From: Methanosarcina sp. KYL-1 | GTDB taxonomy: Archaea > Halobacteriota > Methanosarcinia > Methanosarcinales > Methanosarcinaceae | Assembly (NCBI RefSeq): GCF_024372725.1 | Contig: NZ_VOUA01000026.1 | Span: 1-55,117 of the forward strand | Direction of reading: 5' to 3' | Length of the DNA stretch: 55,117 nt | In this document: positions 7,911 to 16,557 of the stretch, piece after piece | Numbering within the stretch: the first letter of the stretch is position 1 | Layout of the letters: every line of letters begins with the position of its first letter | Program-made: the position numbers and the translations under genes | Notes under the pieces: generated by a model | Told to the model about the DNA's origin: nothing | Seen by the model: only the letters and a program-made list of their open reading frames with translations | Databases searched by the model: none

Positions 7911-8498
7911 TCATTTTTTTTGCTTTTCGTTACTATCAAGTTCATCGAAATTTACGGGTGCGAACCTGATTTCATCAAATGAATTAAAGATTTCATCACC
8001 GCAACTGCTGTATGCATATACATAGAAACGAACTTCTTTACCCTCATACATAGAAGGATCAAAACATCCAAAGATATCCTGAGTTCTGAATTTCATTATG
8101 AGATCTGGACAATCATCGGTACCATCATAATTTTCATAGCCTCTTTCTTCCACAGAACCTACAAGACATGTCACATCTTCGATGTTGAGCTTTAACTTAT
8201 CAATGTCATTTTCCGTGAATTCCTTCCAGGTTGCCCATTTCCAACATGGCGTCTCAGCATCATTATCATAATATTTAATCACAACTTTAATCATTGCAAT
8301 GTCATTTTTTAATTCCTCTGCTTCCAAGTTCACCGCTGAACACGCAATTCCCACAGGAATTACTCCATTGTTGCATACGTTAATGGAATTGGGCCATGAA
8401 CCTGGTTTGACATCAACGAAACAAGCTGAGGCGCTTGGCATGGAACTCAGCAAAACTAACAATACCGCCAAAGGTAAGACAAATTTTATCCCCTTAAT
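7911..8498 (-). CDS. Secreted DVKP-motif protein with apparent ATT start
   Basis: A 195 aa predicted secreted protein. Read from an ATT codon at 8498 it begins xKGIKFVLPLAVLLVLL, closely matching the signal peptide of the protein at 6600-7031 (MKGIKLTVALLVALALL). Cleavage after SASA would leave CFVDVKPGSWPNSINVCNNG, the DVKPGS exported-protein motif. A GGGGG site lies 7 nt before the ATT, and a TATA-like box (8537-8544) predicts transcription from about 8515. The only canonical in-frame start near the signal peptide is a TTG at 8471, which would remove its basic N-terminus. The gene therefore uses a non-standard start, or it has lost its ATG. The acidic Cys-containing body is unrecognised. 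Confidence 0.55.
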   Translation of the reverse strand: MKGIKFVLPLAVLLVLLSSMPSASACFVDVKPGSWPNSINVCNNGVIPVGIACSAVNLEAEELKNDIAMIKVVIKYYDNDAETPCWKWATWKEFTENDIDKLKLNIEDVTCLVGSVEERGYENYDGTDDCPDLIMKFRTQDIFGCFDPSMYEGKEVRFYVYAYSSCGDEIFNSFDEIRFAPVNFDELDSNEKQKK

Positions 8499-8998
8499 AT
8501 TAAGACCCCCATTTGAATAAATAAAGCACTATAAACATTTTATACAGTGTTTATGGAAAAATACCATCATGGTATATTTATTTATATCACTCGTTTTATA
8601 CACATAGTAAAATAATACAAATATGTAAAAAAGGATATGGGAAACAAAATTTATAAAAAATGATCCTGAACAAGATTATTTTTTTAAAAAAGATTGTATA
8701 AAATTCATTCATACATCTAGAATTTAAATAGCTGATTTTCCTTTCGGTAAGAATTTTCAGATACGTTTTCAGGTGTTACGGGCTTCAGGCTATTCCACAC
8801 TTTCAGCCATCTTTCCGCAGGCCTTTAATTACCCTGAATCGGGAGAATAAATCCCCGAATTACCCGGGATACAAAAGAAGTAACTTTCCGCAACCCGGGT
8901 CCAGAGAATGAGACGTTTTTTAGAGAGCTGTACGTTTTACAGAGATGCGATTTTTACAGAGGCGAGACAAGAGGAATTCCCATACTTAAATTTTCAGC
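8499..8998. other. Gap with promoter and palindrome
   Basis: It holds the minus-strand TATA-like box (8537-8544) for the gene ending at 7911. A 15 bp palindrome ATACCAT-C-ATGGTAT (8561-8575) lies about 20 bp upstream of that box, a good position for an operator. From 8576 to 8998 I see AT-rich sequence and no gene. Confidence 0.4.
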
Positions 8999-9256
8999 TT
9001 AATTTCCATGGCACTGGTGAACGAAATCCTGAATTTTTCCGATCACTGTTCCGCAGCTGATAAAGAAGGGTTTCTCTTTGACCGTAATCGTTAGATTTGT
9101 CGAACCGTCCCAGTCGAAATCGGCAACAACGCCCTGTCCTGAAAGTTCACCTTTGTTTCCTGGGGGTACGTGAATGCCCGCAGCCTCAAGTTTTTGTTTC
9201 ATACAATTGAATACGTCCGGTGTGACACTGTGAAATGTTACTGGAGTACATGCCAT
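8999..9256 (-). CDS. Small Cys-containing protein, paralogue 2 of 3
   Basis: An 85 aa member of the local three-gene family. It starts MACTPVTF, then has VTPDVFNCMKQKL, VPPGNKGELSGQGVVADFDWDG, LTITVKEKPFFISCG and ends in HQCHGN. It has the same four conserved cysteines as its neighbours. GGAG lies 10 nt upstream of the ATG. It is the same length as the 9653-9910 protein, which supports both starts. It looks cytosolic, and the function is unknown. Confidence 0.65.
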   Translation of the reverse strand: MACTPVTFHSVTPDVFNCMKQKLEAAGIHVPPGNKGELSGQGVVADFDWDGSTNLTITVKEKPFFISCGTVIGKIQDFVHQCHGN

Positions 9257-9652
9257 AATTCTCTTTCTCCTTCTTATTTTTATAGAGGTTCTTACTTTTA
9301 TCGGAGGCTCTTATTTTTATAAGGGGCAGATGTTTGGCTGTGCAACTTATAGACAGGAACACTGATAGAAAGTAGAATGTGTTCATAACAATAGCAGATG
9401 GAATTCATACCCGGCACACACCCGAACATCTGCAAAATAGTTTAACACTTCTAAGTATAAAAATGTTGCTAACATATTAAAAATAATTCATATTTTCATA
9501 CGCCTGAAAGGGTGGAAAAGAAAAGGAAAAGAGTAAAGAGTAAAGAGTAAAGAGCCGAAAGGGCAAAGATACGTGCAGGACGCCCTGATTTTTACCTGGT
9601 ATCAGGCCAGAATCCCGAAACTTCTCTCGGGAAACGTCTCCCGAATTTGTCC
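9257..9652. other. Gap with short repeats
   Basis: Three GAGTAAA units lie near 9530-9552, and two related AGG(T/C)TCTTA-TTTTTAT stretches between 9286 and 9322 may include the upstream promoter of the 8999-9256 gene. No gene is seen. Confidence 0.35.
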
Positions 9653-9910
9653 TCAGGACCCGTGGCACTCTTTTACGAAGCCCTTTATTTTCCCCGCGGC
9701 TGCTCCGCAGCTGACGATAAACGGTTTCTCCGTGATGGTGATGGTGAGGTGAGATTCCCCATCCCACTCAAACTCTGCAGTAACCCCTTTACCTGAAATT
9801 TCTCCCCTGTTACCCGGAGGGACATGGATGCCATATTCTTGAAGCTTTTTCTTCATGCAATTAAACACATCAGGCGGAACGTTGCGGAATTTAATCGGCG
9901 TACAACTCAC
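9653..9910 (-). CDS. Small Cys-containing protein, paralogue 3 of 3
   Basis: An 85 aa member of the local family: SCTPIKFR, PPDVFNCMKKKL, GIHVPPGNRGEISGKGV, FEWDG, LTITITEKPFIVSCG, KECHGS. I chose a GTG start at 9910 rather than the TTG at 9925 because GGAGG sits 8 nt upstream of the GTG and the length then equals paralogue 2. The copies at 9653 and 8999 are closer to each other than to the one at 7307, consistent with a recent tandem duplication. Function unknown. Confidence 0.65.
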   Translation of the reverse strand: MSCTPIKFRNVPPDVFNCMKKKLQEYGIHVPPGNRGEISGKGVTAEFEWDGESHLTITITEKPFIVSCGAAAGKIKGFVKECHGS

Positions 9911-10275
9911 GACCCTATCCTCCAATATATTTCTAAAGCTTATTCCCTCTATGATTCAATAAACAAAAGTCGCCTTCCAGAGATAAAAATATAGTGCTGG
10001 CAGATGGTGGACATCTTATCGTTGTGTGTATCAAAAATGATAAAAATTATACGACGTTTACGACTAAAAATAATTGAGATTAAAAAACGGAAAGTGCAAA
10101 AAAATAATTATTGAGTTTAAATAATTATTGACTTCACATCAGGAAAAACCGCTTCCTGGAGCAGAAAAAGAAATCAGTTAAGCCGGAGTGGGACCAGCCC
10201 GAGCCGGCAAAACCAATCAATACAAGGTCAATACACGATAAACCATAGCAGCTAAACTTACATCAGCAGCTAAAC
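9911..10275. other. Gap, no gene seen
   Basis: AT-rich, with an imperfect AATAATTATTGA repeat around 10101-10130. No ORF, RNA or terminator is convincing. Confidence 0.35.
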
Positions 10276-11427
10276 TTATTCCAGCGCCATTGCCACAAGC
10301 TCGACTATATCGATTACCTCGACATCCCCGGCTGCGTCCCTGAGGTTCCTCACGCAGAGGGGGCAGGAAGTGACGAGGTAGTCCACGCCTTCGGGCACGT
10401 CTTCGATACGCTTTTTTGCAAGTTCGAGGGAGATGTCGGGATAGCCGATCCGGACCCCGCCTCCGCCGCCGCAGCAGCGGGAGTTTTCTTTTATGTTTTT
10501 CATCTCCTTGAGGGTGCAGATGGCTTTTATGACCTCCCGGGGAGCGTCGTAGACCTTGTTGTGCCTGCCCAGGTGGCAGGGGTCATGGTAGGTGACGGTG
10601 AGGGGGAGGCGTTTGAGCTTCAGGTCGCCGAGGTGCTCGGCCAGGAACTCGGGGAGGCTGATTACCCTGAGCTTTTCAGGGTAATTGTTCTTGAGAGTTG
10701 TATAGCAGCCGGCGCAGCCCGTGATGATCGTGTGGGCGCCAACTTTCCTTATCTGCTCAAGGTTGTGCTCCATGATTCTTCCTGCGTCTTCCCTGAAGCC
10801 TGTGCGCAGGAGGGGAGAAGCGCAGCACTGCTCGTCCGGAAGGAGGGTGACTCCGAAGCGCTGCAGGACCTCAAAGGTCTTCTTTGCAAACTCTGGGTAG
10901 CGGTAAGAATCGAAACAGCCCACGAAGTAGACGTAATCGGACTTTTCTGGAAGCCCTAAGCGTTCGGACTCGGGGAGCCAGTGCAGGCGGGATTTGGTTT
11001 CCCCGAATGAGTTGCCGCTGGTTGTGACCGCAGACCTTAGCTTTTCCTGGCCTTCCGTTGTGATTCCGCATTTCACAAGTTGGGCGCGGGCAGCTTCCAC
11101 GACTTCAGGGGGGTTTGCCCCGGCCGGGCATTTGGCGGCACAGATCCCGCAGGTCGTACAGGTTGCTAGGCTTGGGAGGACGTCTTCCGAAGGTTCCCTG
11201 CCTTCGAGCAGGCTCTTGATGATAAGCATGCGGCCGCGGGTATTGGCGGATTCCCAGCCCACCACATCAAAGACCGGGCAGACCGAGCGGCAGGTCCCGC
11301 ACTGAACGCATTTGTAGACCGACCTGCGGTCGATCTCAAAATTTTCGCATAATTTACCTGCCTTCTTTATTTCACCTGCCTTCATTTCTTTTGCCTTCTC
11401 AGTTTCTTTTTTTCCTTCGTTTTTCAT
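10276..11427 (-). CDS. Fe-S subunit of a GlcF/HdrD-like 2-hydroxyacid dehydrogenase
   Basis: A 383 aa iron-sulfur protein. Two ferredoxin-type [4Fe-4S] motifs lie in the N-terminal half (CVQCGTCRSVCP and CTTCGICAAKCP). Two CCG-type cysteine-rich domains follow (QCCASP near 210 and RCCGGGGG near 320), as in glycolate oxidase GlcF, LutA and heterodisulfide reductase HdrD. It probably passes electrons from its FAD-containing partner, encoded directly upstream, to a membrane or soluble acceptor. The ATG at 11427 lies 4 nt after the upstream stop, so the two are almost certainly co-translated. An ORF extending to 11475 would overlap the partner and is unlikely. Substrate (D-lactate or glycolate) is inferred from the family only. 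Confidence 0.82.
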   Translation of the reverse strand: MKNEGKKETEKAKEMKAGEIKKAGKLCENFEIDRRSVYKCVQCGTCRSVCPVFDVVGWESANTRGRMLIIKSLLEGREPSEDVLPSLATCTTCGICAAKCPAGANPPEVVEAARAQLVKCGITTEGQEKLRSAVTTSGNSFGETKSRLHWLPESERLGLPEKSDYVYFVGCFDSYRYPEFAKKTFEVLQRFGVTLLPDEQCCASPLLRTGFREDAGRIMEHNLEQIRKVGAHTIITGCAGCYTTLKNNYPEKLRVISLPEFLAEHLGDLKLKRLPLTVTYHDPCHLGRHNKVYDAPREVIKAICTLKEMKNIKENSRCCGGGGGVRIGYPDISLELAKKRIEDVPEGVDYLVTSCPLCVRNLRDAAGDVEVIDIVELVAMALE

Positions 11428-11431
11428 TCTC

Positions 11432-12802
11432 TCACAATCCCAGTTTGCCCGGATTAAGGACCCCCTTCGGGTCAAGGGCTTTTTTGATCGTCCGCATCAC
11501 TTCAAAAGCAGGGCCCCACTGGGCTTCCATGTACTGGCCCCGGGCAGCACCCACACCGTGTTCGGAACTGACCGTGCCTCCGAGTTCGATTGCGGTCCTG
11601 TGGATCCTGTCTGCAGCTTTGTTCAGGCGGTCCCACTCGTCTTCGTCCAGGACATCGATAAACAGAGCGAGGTGAAGGTTTCCATCCCCTATGTGCCCGT
11701 ACTTCATGGCAGGAAGGTTGAATTCCTCGGAAATTTCCTGCGCCCGCCGGAGAAGTTCGGGGACCTGCTTCATGGGGACTCCAACGTCTTCTCCCACGTA
11801 AATCCGGGTCTTGGTGGGGTCCAGGCGGGAAACTGCAGCCCCGACAAGCTTCCTGGCCGCCCAGATGTCTGCCATCTCCTTTTCACTTTCCGCAAGCTTG
11901 ATGGAAAGGGCAAGGGGGGAACAGACCTCTATTATCTGTTCTGCAGCTTCATGCGCCGAATTTTCCGTGCCGTCCACCTCGAAGAGGATAACGTCCCCTT
12001 CTGCAGGAAGCACAAGCTTCGGGTCATAGCGCTTCAGGACCTGCAGGGAAACCCTGTCCAGGATCTCGCAGGCTGAGGGGGTGACACCGTTTGAAAAGGT
12101 CTTTACAACCGCCTTTCCTGCAAGTTCCGCGCTTTCAAAGGCCGCAATGACCAGTTTCCGGGCCTTCGGGAGAGGGGCGATCTTCAGGCCTGCTTTTGTT
12201 ATGATCCCAAGAGTGCCTTCGGACCCTATCAACAGCTGGGTCAGGTCATAACCTGCTGCGGATTTCAGCATCTTCGAACCCGTGTGGATGACAGTCCCAT
12301 CCGCAAGCACCACTTCCAGGTCCCGGACATAGTTCCTGGTAGTTCCGTATTTGACGCAGCGCATTCCGCTTGCGTTGTAAGCGATCATTCCCCCGATGGT
12401 GCACATGGCAGAACTGCCCGGGTTAGGGGGGAAGAAAAAGCCGTATGGCTTTAACACGTCGTTTAAGGCGTCCTGGATGACTCCGGGTTCCACGACTACC
12501 TGGATGTTATCAATATCGATTTCAAGGATGCGGTTCATGCCCGACATATCCAGCACTATGCCCCCTTTTACGGGGACGGCTCCGCCTGCAAGCCCCGTAC
12601 CTGCTCCCCTGGCAGTCACCGGGATTTCATTTTCATAGGCAAGTCTGACAATGCGGCTGACTTCTTCCGTGCTTTCCGGGCGTACCACGTACTCGGGCAT
12701 CCCCTTGACCTGGGATGCGTCAGAAGAATAACAATAAAGTTCCGAAGGCGAGACCGAGAAGCGCACGCCAACGATTTCTCGAAGCTCTGCAGTTATATCC
12801 AT
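11432..12802 (-). CDS. FAD-linked 2-hydroxyacid dehydrogenase (GlcD family)
   Basis: A 456 aa flavoprotein of the GlcD/D-lactate dehydrogenase family. The FAD-binding PP-loop ARGAGTGLAGGAVP is near residue 65. The C-terminal oxidase domain has GHIGDGNLHLALF near 365 and SEHGVGAAR near 415. The closest roles are D-lactate or glycolate oxidation. The start at 12802 is preferred to an in-frame TTG at 12814 because GAGGT sits 5 nt before the ATG. A TATA-like CTTATATATTA lies roughly 100 bp upstream on the minus strand. The gene is divergent from archaeosine synthase and forms an operon with the Fe-S subunit. Confidence 0.85.
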   Translation of the reverse strand: MDITAELREIVGVRFSVSPSELYCYSSDASQVKGMPEYVVRPESTEEVSRIVRLAYENEIPVTARGAGTGLAGGAVPVKGGIVLDMSGMNRILEIDIDNIQVVVEPGVIQDALNDVLKPYGFFFPPNPGSSAMCTIGGMIAYNASGMRCVKYGTTRNYVRDLEVVLADGTVIHTGSKMLKSAAGYDLTQLLIGSEGTLGIITKAGLKIAPLPKARKLVIAAFESAELAGKAVVKTFSNGVTPSACEILDRVSLQVLKRYDPKLVLPAEGDVILFEVDGTENSAHEAAEQIIEVCSPLALSIKLAESEKEMADIWAARKLVGAAVSRLDPTKTRIYVGEDVGVPMKQVPELLRRAQEISEEFNLPAMKYGHIGDGNLHLALFIDVLDEDEWDRLNKAADRIHRTAIELGGTVSSEHGVGAARGQYMEAQWGPAFEVMRTIKKALDPKGVLNPGKLGL

Positions 12803-13079
12803 TATAGACCTCAAGTTTGGAATTCAGATGCAAAAATAGAAACTCTGTCAAAGGTAAAGACAGACAGGAGATAGATAATTTGCAGCACATAATCAAGATT
12901 AATAATATATAAGAATATACCATCCTCCTTCCCCCCTATAAGGCATATTACTTTAATGTAACCACTGTAAAACAGATCACTACAAAGAAATCACTGTAAA
13001 TCATAAACGAAAAAGCAAAACCTCCTCAGGAGAGGAAGCAGGGCAAAGCTTTAATCCGGACAGACATAAGAGGACAGAC

Positions 13080-14960
13080 ATGACACGATACTTTGAGGTA
13101 GAACAGAGAGACGGAGCAGCAAGGGTAGGAAAACTCCTGCTTTCCTCCGAAATTCGCACCCCCTGCGTCCTGCACACGGCAGACCTGGGAAACCTTGAGA
13201 CCCCGGGCCCAATTGTAGATGCAGGCAGCTTCTGGAGTGAGAAGTCCCCGGAAGAGCAGGAAGCACATATAAAGCAAATCCGGGAAAAAGCAGGAGAAGG
13301 AGCCATCATAATCCTGCCCCACCAGGCCTATCCTCCGGCTGTCCCTGCCGATTCAAGGGGAAAAGCCGAAACCTCTGCCCGGGAAAGCGCCGAAAAGGCG
13401 GCAGTAGAAGGACCAACGGGTTCCCTCCTCAGGGCATGGGAAGAGCCCAAAAAAAGTGACCTCTATGTCATGGAAGGGGCCGGGACCCTTGAGAACAACG
13501 CACGGAGGTTTCTGGAAACTCTCCTTGACCTGAAGAGCAGGATTCCCCCGGATACTGCCCTCTACGCGCCCTCCCTTGCCCTTCCGGAAAATGCAGCAAT
13601 GCTTGCCTACCTCGGAATCGATGTCCTGGACGACACCCGGACGGAAACTGCGGCCTATTCCGACCATTACCTGACTGCTGCAGGCAGGTTCTACCTTGAT
13701 GCCCTGACCGAGTTTCCCTGCAGGTGCAGGGTCTGTGCCTCCACCACTCCCGAAGAATTCCGGGCTCTTCCAAAGGTCGACAGGGCAAAGCTACTTGCAG
13801 CCCACAACCGTGACGCACTTGAAGCCGAGCTGGCTCTTGTCCGGGAGAAAATCCGGGCAGGAACCCTGAGGGAATACGTAGAAGGCCAGTGCAGGGTCAG
13901 GCCCTGGCTGACCGCCCTGCTCCGCCTGGGCGATTTCGAGTATGCCTACCTGGAAGAAAAGGTCCCGGCGTTCCGGCAAAACCAGCTCCTTGCGGATACT
14001 TCCGAATCCCTTACCAGGATCGAGGTGGCAAGGTTTGCAAGGAGGGTACAGGAAAGGTACACTCCCCCCGACCTGGACATCCTCCTGCTCCTCCCCTGCG
14101 CAGCCAAAAAGCCTTATTCCATTTCCCAGTCCCACCAGAAGTTCATGCTGGCCCTTGGCAAATACCGGAAATTCGTCCACGAAGTCATCATCACCTCTCC
14201 CCTGGGAATCGTTCCCCGGGAACTGGAACTGACCTACCCTGCCGCTCACTACGACACCGCAGTTACCGGGCACTGGGACGAGGAGGAAAAAGCCTGGGTT
14301 TCCGGCTGCCTCGAAGCCTATCTTGAAAAATACAGGTATAAGGCAGTCCTTGCCCACGTAGACGGAGCCTACAGGGAAATCTGCGAAATGGTGGGAAAAA
14401 AGCTTGGAATCGAGATCATCTACACGGCAGAAGAAAGCCTCACGTCTTTTGAAGCCCTTTCAAGCCTGAAAAATGCCGTCGAAGCCCTCTGCACATCCGA
14501 AAATTTCAGCCGGAAGAGCCAGAATTCGGAAGAGGAAAAAAAGAACTTTGTGCGGGCAATTGCAGGCTACCAGTTCGGAGAAGCTGCAGGGCTCCTCTTC
14601 CCTGAGGAAGCCGGAAGCCTTGCCGTGAAAGGGCGCTTCCCGAAATACCAGCTCTTTTCCGGGAAAAAACAGCTTGCAACTCTGGTGCCCCAGTACGGGA
14701 TGCTGGCCCTTTCTCCTGAAGGTGCGGAGCTGATGGTAAAAAGTGGTAACTACGTGGTACAAATTGACGACTTTATCCCAAAAGGCTCTATTCTGGCACC
14801 AGGCGTGGTTGCGGCAGACCCCGGGATCCGGCCGAATGATGAGGTAATCATCCTCGGGAAAAGAGCCCTCTGCGTGGGCAGGGCCCTTATGAGCGGGCAG
14901 GAAATGGAAAAAGCAAGCAGAGGAATTGCCGTAGCTGTCAGGCATGTTAAAAAGCTCTGA
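13080..14960 (+). CDS. arcS: Archaeosine synthase, TgtA2/ArcS
   Basis: A 626 aa enzyme that converts preQ0 at position 15 of archaeal tRNA toward archaeosine. The family signature PCAAKKPYSISQSHQKF starts near residue 339. The N-terminal part is related to the TGT barrel, and a C-terminal PUA domain (about 545-620, PKGSILAPGV and DEVIILGKRALCVGRA) binds tRNA. A GCRVC-type zinc site (FPCRCRVCAS) is near residue 218. GAGG lies 6 nt before the ATG. It is transcribed away from the 2-hydroxyacid dehydrogenase operon. Confidence in the family is high. Confidence 0.85.
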   Translation: MTRYFEVEQRDGAARVGKLLLSSEIRTPCVLHTADLGNLETPGPIVDAGSFWSEKSPEEQEAHIKQIREKAGEGAIIILPHQAYPPAVPADSRGKAETSARESAEKAAVEGPTGSLLRAWEEPKKSDLYVMEGAGTLENNARRFLETLLDLKSRIPPDTALYAPSLALPENAAMLAYLGIDVLDDTRTETAAYSDHYLTAAGRFYLDALTEFPCRCRVCASTTPEEFRALPKVDRAKLLAAHNRDALEAELALVREKIRAGTLREYVEGQCRVRPWLTALLRLGDFEYAYLEEKVPAFRQNQLLADTSESLTRIEVARFARRVQERYTPPDLDILLLLPCAAKKPYSISQSHQKFMLALGKYRKFVHEVIITSPLGIVPRELELTYPAAHYDTAVTGHWDEEEKAWVSGCLEAYLEKYRYKAVLAHVDGAYREICEMVGKKLGIEIIYTAEESLTSFEALSSLKNAVEALCTSENFSRKSQNSEEEKKNFVRAIAGYQFGEAAGLLFPEEAGSLAVKGRFPKYQLFSGKKQLATLVPQYGMLALSPEGAELMVKSGNYVVQIDDFIPKGSILAPGVVAADPGIRPNDEVIILGKRALCVGRALMSGQEMEKASRGIAVAVRHVKKL

Positions 14961-15242
14961 GCCGCTAAAACCCTGGCCCCGGATCTCAGGGAGAAGTAGC
15001 ACCTGTTCCCCGGTAGATAAGCCTGAACCCGGACAGCAGGTTAAAGTGAAATATAAAAGGCAGACCAGCCTGAAATAAATACATGCAAGCCTGAAATAAA
15101 TACATTTAAGACTGAAATCAGAGCAACTGGCTTGAAAATTAGGAGATCAGGCTGCAGGAAAGAATGCCGGCCTGGAAAAGCCTCCTGGAATGGGGGCCTC
15201 CATTCGAAGAAGTAATTAAAAGGCAGGGACATATATTAAGTT

Positions 15243-15773
15243 ATGATAAGGCATTTCACACCCGAGGACTTTCAGGAAATCGTCGAAATTGAGATGGAGG
15301 CTTTTTCGGAACACAACCCCCTGGTGTATATGAATTTTTATGAAATGGTGGGGGATGGGCTCCTTGTCGCAGAGGAGGACGGAAGAGTCGTGGGGTACGT
15401 TGTAGGTTACCGTTCCGCAGAAAACGAAGGCCATATTTTTTCTATCGGCGTAAGAGAAGAATACAGGGGAAGAGGGATCGGTACGGAACTGATCTACTCC
15501 ATTTGCGACCTCTTTGTTGCAAACGGCCTCAAGTACGCAAGGCTGGAAGTGAGAAACAGCAATACAGGAGCGCAAAAACTGTACAGGTCCATAGGGTTCA
15601 CATCCTGCTGGACCGAAAAAAAGTATTATTCAGATGGGGAAGATGGGATGGTAATGAAAATGCACCTTCACCCATACCGCCTATTGATATCCAAACAAAG
15701 ATATCTCGAACCGGATTTTTCAAGTAATGAATTCTTTTCCACTATCCGGGGCCAGGTCAGTTATTACCCATAA
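15243..15773 (+). CDS. GNAT family N-acetyltransferase (RimI-like)
   Basis: A 176 aa protein with a GNAT acetyltransferase domain in residues 1-140. The acetyl-CoA-binding loop is V-x-EEYRGRGIGTELI near residue 80, and NSNTGAQKLYRSIGF near 106 is typical of RimI-type protein N-terminal acetyltransferases. The last 35 residues are unlike the family. They overlap the converging UPF0058 gene by 17 bp. No clear ribosome-binding site is seen. The substrate is unknown. Confidence 0.8.
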   Translation: MIRHFTPEDFQEIVEIEMEAFSEHNPLVYMNFYEMVGDGLLVAEEDGRVVGYVVGYRSAENEGHIFSIGVREEYRGRGIGTELIYSICDLFVANGLKYARLEVRNSNTGAQKLYRSIGFTSCWTEKKYYSDGEDGMVMKMHLHPYRLLISKQRYLEPDFSSNEFFSTIRGQVSYYP

Positions 15774-16035
15774 TTTTGAGGGCGGAAGTTATGGTTTCCC
15801 TCATCTGAGCAGAGGCTTCCTCAAAAAGGGGATCGTCTCTGGACATCAGATTTGCAAGCTCGCCTCCTAAAATAAAAATTGCGCGCTTGTGATCCGCCTT
15901 GCTCCGGTGAATATGGACAGGGCTTATGGACAAAGCCTTGTACTCATCGAATTCTTGCGTTACTCCGTGCCTTTCAAAATATCTCTTCATTTGGGCCATA
16001 TATGTGTGCAGTTGTATGAGTTCTTCCTTGTGCAT
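15757..16035 (-). CDS. UPF0058 family protein
   Basis: A 92 aa archaeal conserved protein beginning MHKEELIQLHTYMAQMKRYF, the characteristic UPF0058 opening, followed by SPVHIHRSKADHKRAIFIL. It appears all-alpha and soluble. It is convergent with, and overlaps, the acetyltransferase gene. No function is established for the family. Confidence 0.78.
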   Translation of the reverse strand: MHKEELIQLHTYMAQMKRYFERHGVTQEFDEYKALSISPVHIHRSKADHKRAIFILGGELANLMSRDDPLFEEASAQMRETITSALKIMGNN

Positions 16036-16557
16036 AGCGAACAGACCTACAATTTTACAAGATCAATTAAATATTATCTTGATCCGAATAAAAGAATTGC
16101 CCGAGGAAAATTGGTTCCTACTTATAATAGATAAGCTTTTCTATATAATGTATATGATAAATCATGATAGATGGAAGAAGATAGTGTGAATTAATACCCA
16201 ATAGTGTGAAATTATACCAAATCGTAGTGTTACTGTCAGGACTTGTAGCTGCATATGCACAATAAAATAATAATACAGATATAAAGGATGGGGAAGCTGA
16301 AAAGAGAAATTAAATATCACTCCCCGAAAAAGTCCCAGTAATAAAAGGCAATTCAGCAAGCTAAAAAAGAATAGATTAGGAAAAAGAAGCAAAAAAGGAA
16401 TGAAAACAAAAAAAGAATAATAAACGAAGAAAAGGAAGTAAAAAAGGGATGAAGACAAAAAATAAGATGTAAGGAAAAGGGAACAAAAAAGAATGAAAGA
16501 TAAAAAACAAAACAAAGAAAAAGAAAAATGAAAACTGTAAGGCGGGAATAAAAGGCC
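16036..16557. other. Purine-rich gap
   Basis: From about 16270 to 16540 the plus strand is almost pure A/G with repeated GAAAAAAG-like runs, and the minus strand is correspondingly T/C-rich just downstream of dnaG. It could supply U-tract termination for transcripts reading out of adjacent genes. No gene, RNA or ordered repeat is seen. Confidence 0.4.

Noticed and set aside
7721-7969. Plus-strand frame with charged, coiled-coil-like start
   Set aside because: TTG start without a ribosome-binding site, and its second half is antisense to the secreted-protein gene.
13791-14357. 188 aa minus-strand frame within arcS
   Set aside because: Antisense to the conserved ArcS signature.
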